Below, piece by piece: positions 63,391 to 64,000 of a stretch of 64,000 nucleotides of DNA. The notes beneath the pieces are model-generated. The model ran no database searches. It had not been told where the DNA came from and worked only from the letters and a program-made list of their open reading frames with translations. Positions within the stretch are counted from its first letter, which is position 1. Every line of letters begins with the position of its first letter. The position numbers were made by a program, and so were the translations under genes. This DNA comes from Sphingomonas paucimobilis NBRC 13935 (GTDB taxonomy: Bacteria; Pseudomonadota; Alphaproteobacteria; Sphingomonadales; Sphingomonadaceae): assembly GCF_000739895.2 (NCBI RefSeq), contig NZ_BBJS01000050.1, forward strand, positions 62,001-126,000, written 5' to 3'.

Positions 63391-64000
63391 TTTCGGTCGT
63401 CACGCTTGCCGGGGGCCGCCCCGAACACCTCCGCAACGTCGTTCTCGGTCTGACCCGCCAAAGCCTCATGCCCGCCGAACTGATCGTCGCGGTGATCCAG
63501 GATCAGCCCTATGATCTGCCCGACGCCCCCTTCCCCATCCGGCAGATGATGATCGAGGGCCCCCGCCTGCCGCTGGCCGCCGCGCGCAATGCGGCGGCAC
63601 GCGCGGCGATCGGCGACAAGCTCGTCTTTCTCGACATGGACTGTATCCCGACGCCCGAGCTGCTCGCCGATTACGACCGCTATCTGGATGAGATGGACGC
63701 GCTGCTGATGGGGGAGGTCATGTACCTGCCCGGCGGCGCGACGCAGGGCGATTGGTCGACCGACGCATTCGCCGCCATCGCCGTGCGCCATTCGGACCGG
63801 CGCGGACCGCCGCCGCAGGGGATAGAGGTGTGCGAGGATTATCGCTGCTTCTGGTCGCTCAACTTCGCCATGCGTCGCGCGACCTTCCTTGCGACCGGCG
63901 GCTTTGATGAACGCTATGCCGGTTATGGCGGCGAAGACACCGATTTCGGCAAGGTCGTCGACAAGGCCGGCGTCCCGATCGCCTGGATCAAGGGCGGTCT
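63387..64000 (+). CDS. GT2-family glycosyltransferase, N-terminal part (cut by window edge)
   Basis: The frame starts at ATG 63387, overlapping the stop of the GT28-like gene, and is open at the last base. The visible 204 residues have the GT-A fold: ISVVTLAGGRPEHLRNVVLGLTRQ, VFLDMDCIPTPELL with the D-x-D (LDMDC), and WSLNFAMRRATFLATGGFDERYAGYGGEDTDFG, a galactosyltransferase-like C-terminal signature (ED-x-DFG). It is probably a processive or single-step sugar transferase. It is the third gene of the right-edge operon and ends outside the window. Confidence 0.9.
   Translation, partial: MISVVTLAGGRPEHLRNVVLGLTRQSLMPAELIVAVIQDQPYDLPDAPFPIRQMMIEGPRLPLAAARNAAARAAIGDKLVFLDMDCIPTPELLADYDRYLDEMDALLMGEVMYLPGGATQGDWSTDAFAAIAVRHSDRRGPPPQGIEVCEDYRCFWSLNFAMRRATFLATGGFDERYAGYGGEDTDFGKVVDKAGVPIAWIKGG

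Overview
The window is GC-rich, densely coded DNA from an alphaproteobacterium of the Sphingomonas type. The evidence is a gap / zauP-zapA / 6S RNA / 5-formyl-THF cyclo-ligase / DUF2842 block, two long TonB-dependent receptors with plug domains typical of sphingomonads and Caulobacter, a tryptophan-halogenase-like gene inside a maltodextrin locus, and many ATGA/GTGA start-stop overlaps. No phage, transposase, rRNA or CRISPR array was seen. Product names rest on motifs read in the translations. No database search was possible.

Layout. 1-2145: housekeeping genes (gap fragment, ZauP/ZapA cell-division pair, 6S RNA, folate enzyme, small membrane protein). 2155-2552: a palindromic repeat and two identical tRNA-Asp genes. 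2610-10462: AI-2E transporter, a previously unlisted 58-residue protein, acyl-CoA thioesterase II, a PAS-PAS-short-MCP protein, a double TetR regulator, an EF-hand protein and an OmpR-type two-component pair. 10469-23080: a maltodextrin locus, with MFS transporter and LacI regulator on the minus strand and, divergently, TonB receptor, halogenase-like flavoprotein, alpha-amylase, alpha-glucosidase and GH97. 23089-28514: an intergenic repeat, M3 peptidase, Crp-type regulator with a coupled small ORF, DUF475 membrane protein and IclR regulator. 28620-42576: an N-acetylglucosamine locus, with PTS IIBC, EIIA-HPr-EI fusion, GH2 glycosidase, NagA, NagB-II-like deaminase, GntR regulator and CutC on the minus strand and a divergent TonB receptor. 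42753-46665: metallophosphoesterase, GT4 glycosyltransferase and Na+/H+ antiporter. 46722-47006: remains of a DUF3667 gene. 47293-58055: a tightly coupled exoglycosidase operon (GH2 beta-mannosidase, GH3, GH125, GH92, GH29) ending in a strong hairpin. 58159-60093: patatin and SDR. 60224-end: a glycosyltransferase operon starting with a sucrose-phosphate-synthase/phosphatase-like fusion and running off the right edge.

How it fits together. The GlcNAc locus and the mannosidase/fucosidase operon lie about 5 kb apart. Together they carry exo-enzymes able to dismantle most of an N-glycan (alpha- and beta-mannose, fucose, probably xylose, galactose), plus uptake, phosphorylation, deacetylation and deamination of the released GlcNAc. 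The endo-enzyme that would release the glycan and a beta-hexosaminidase are not in the window. The arrangement recalls the nag/nix N-glycan system of Xanthomonas campestris, but with PTS-driven uptake. This is the strongest candidate for an interesting system here. The SPS/SPP-type glycosyltransferase operon at the right edge is the second.
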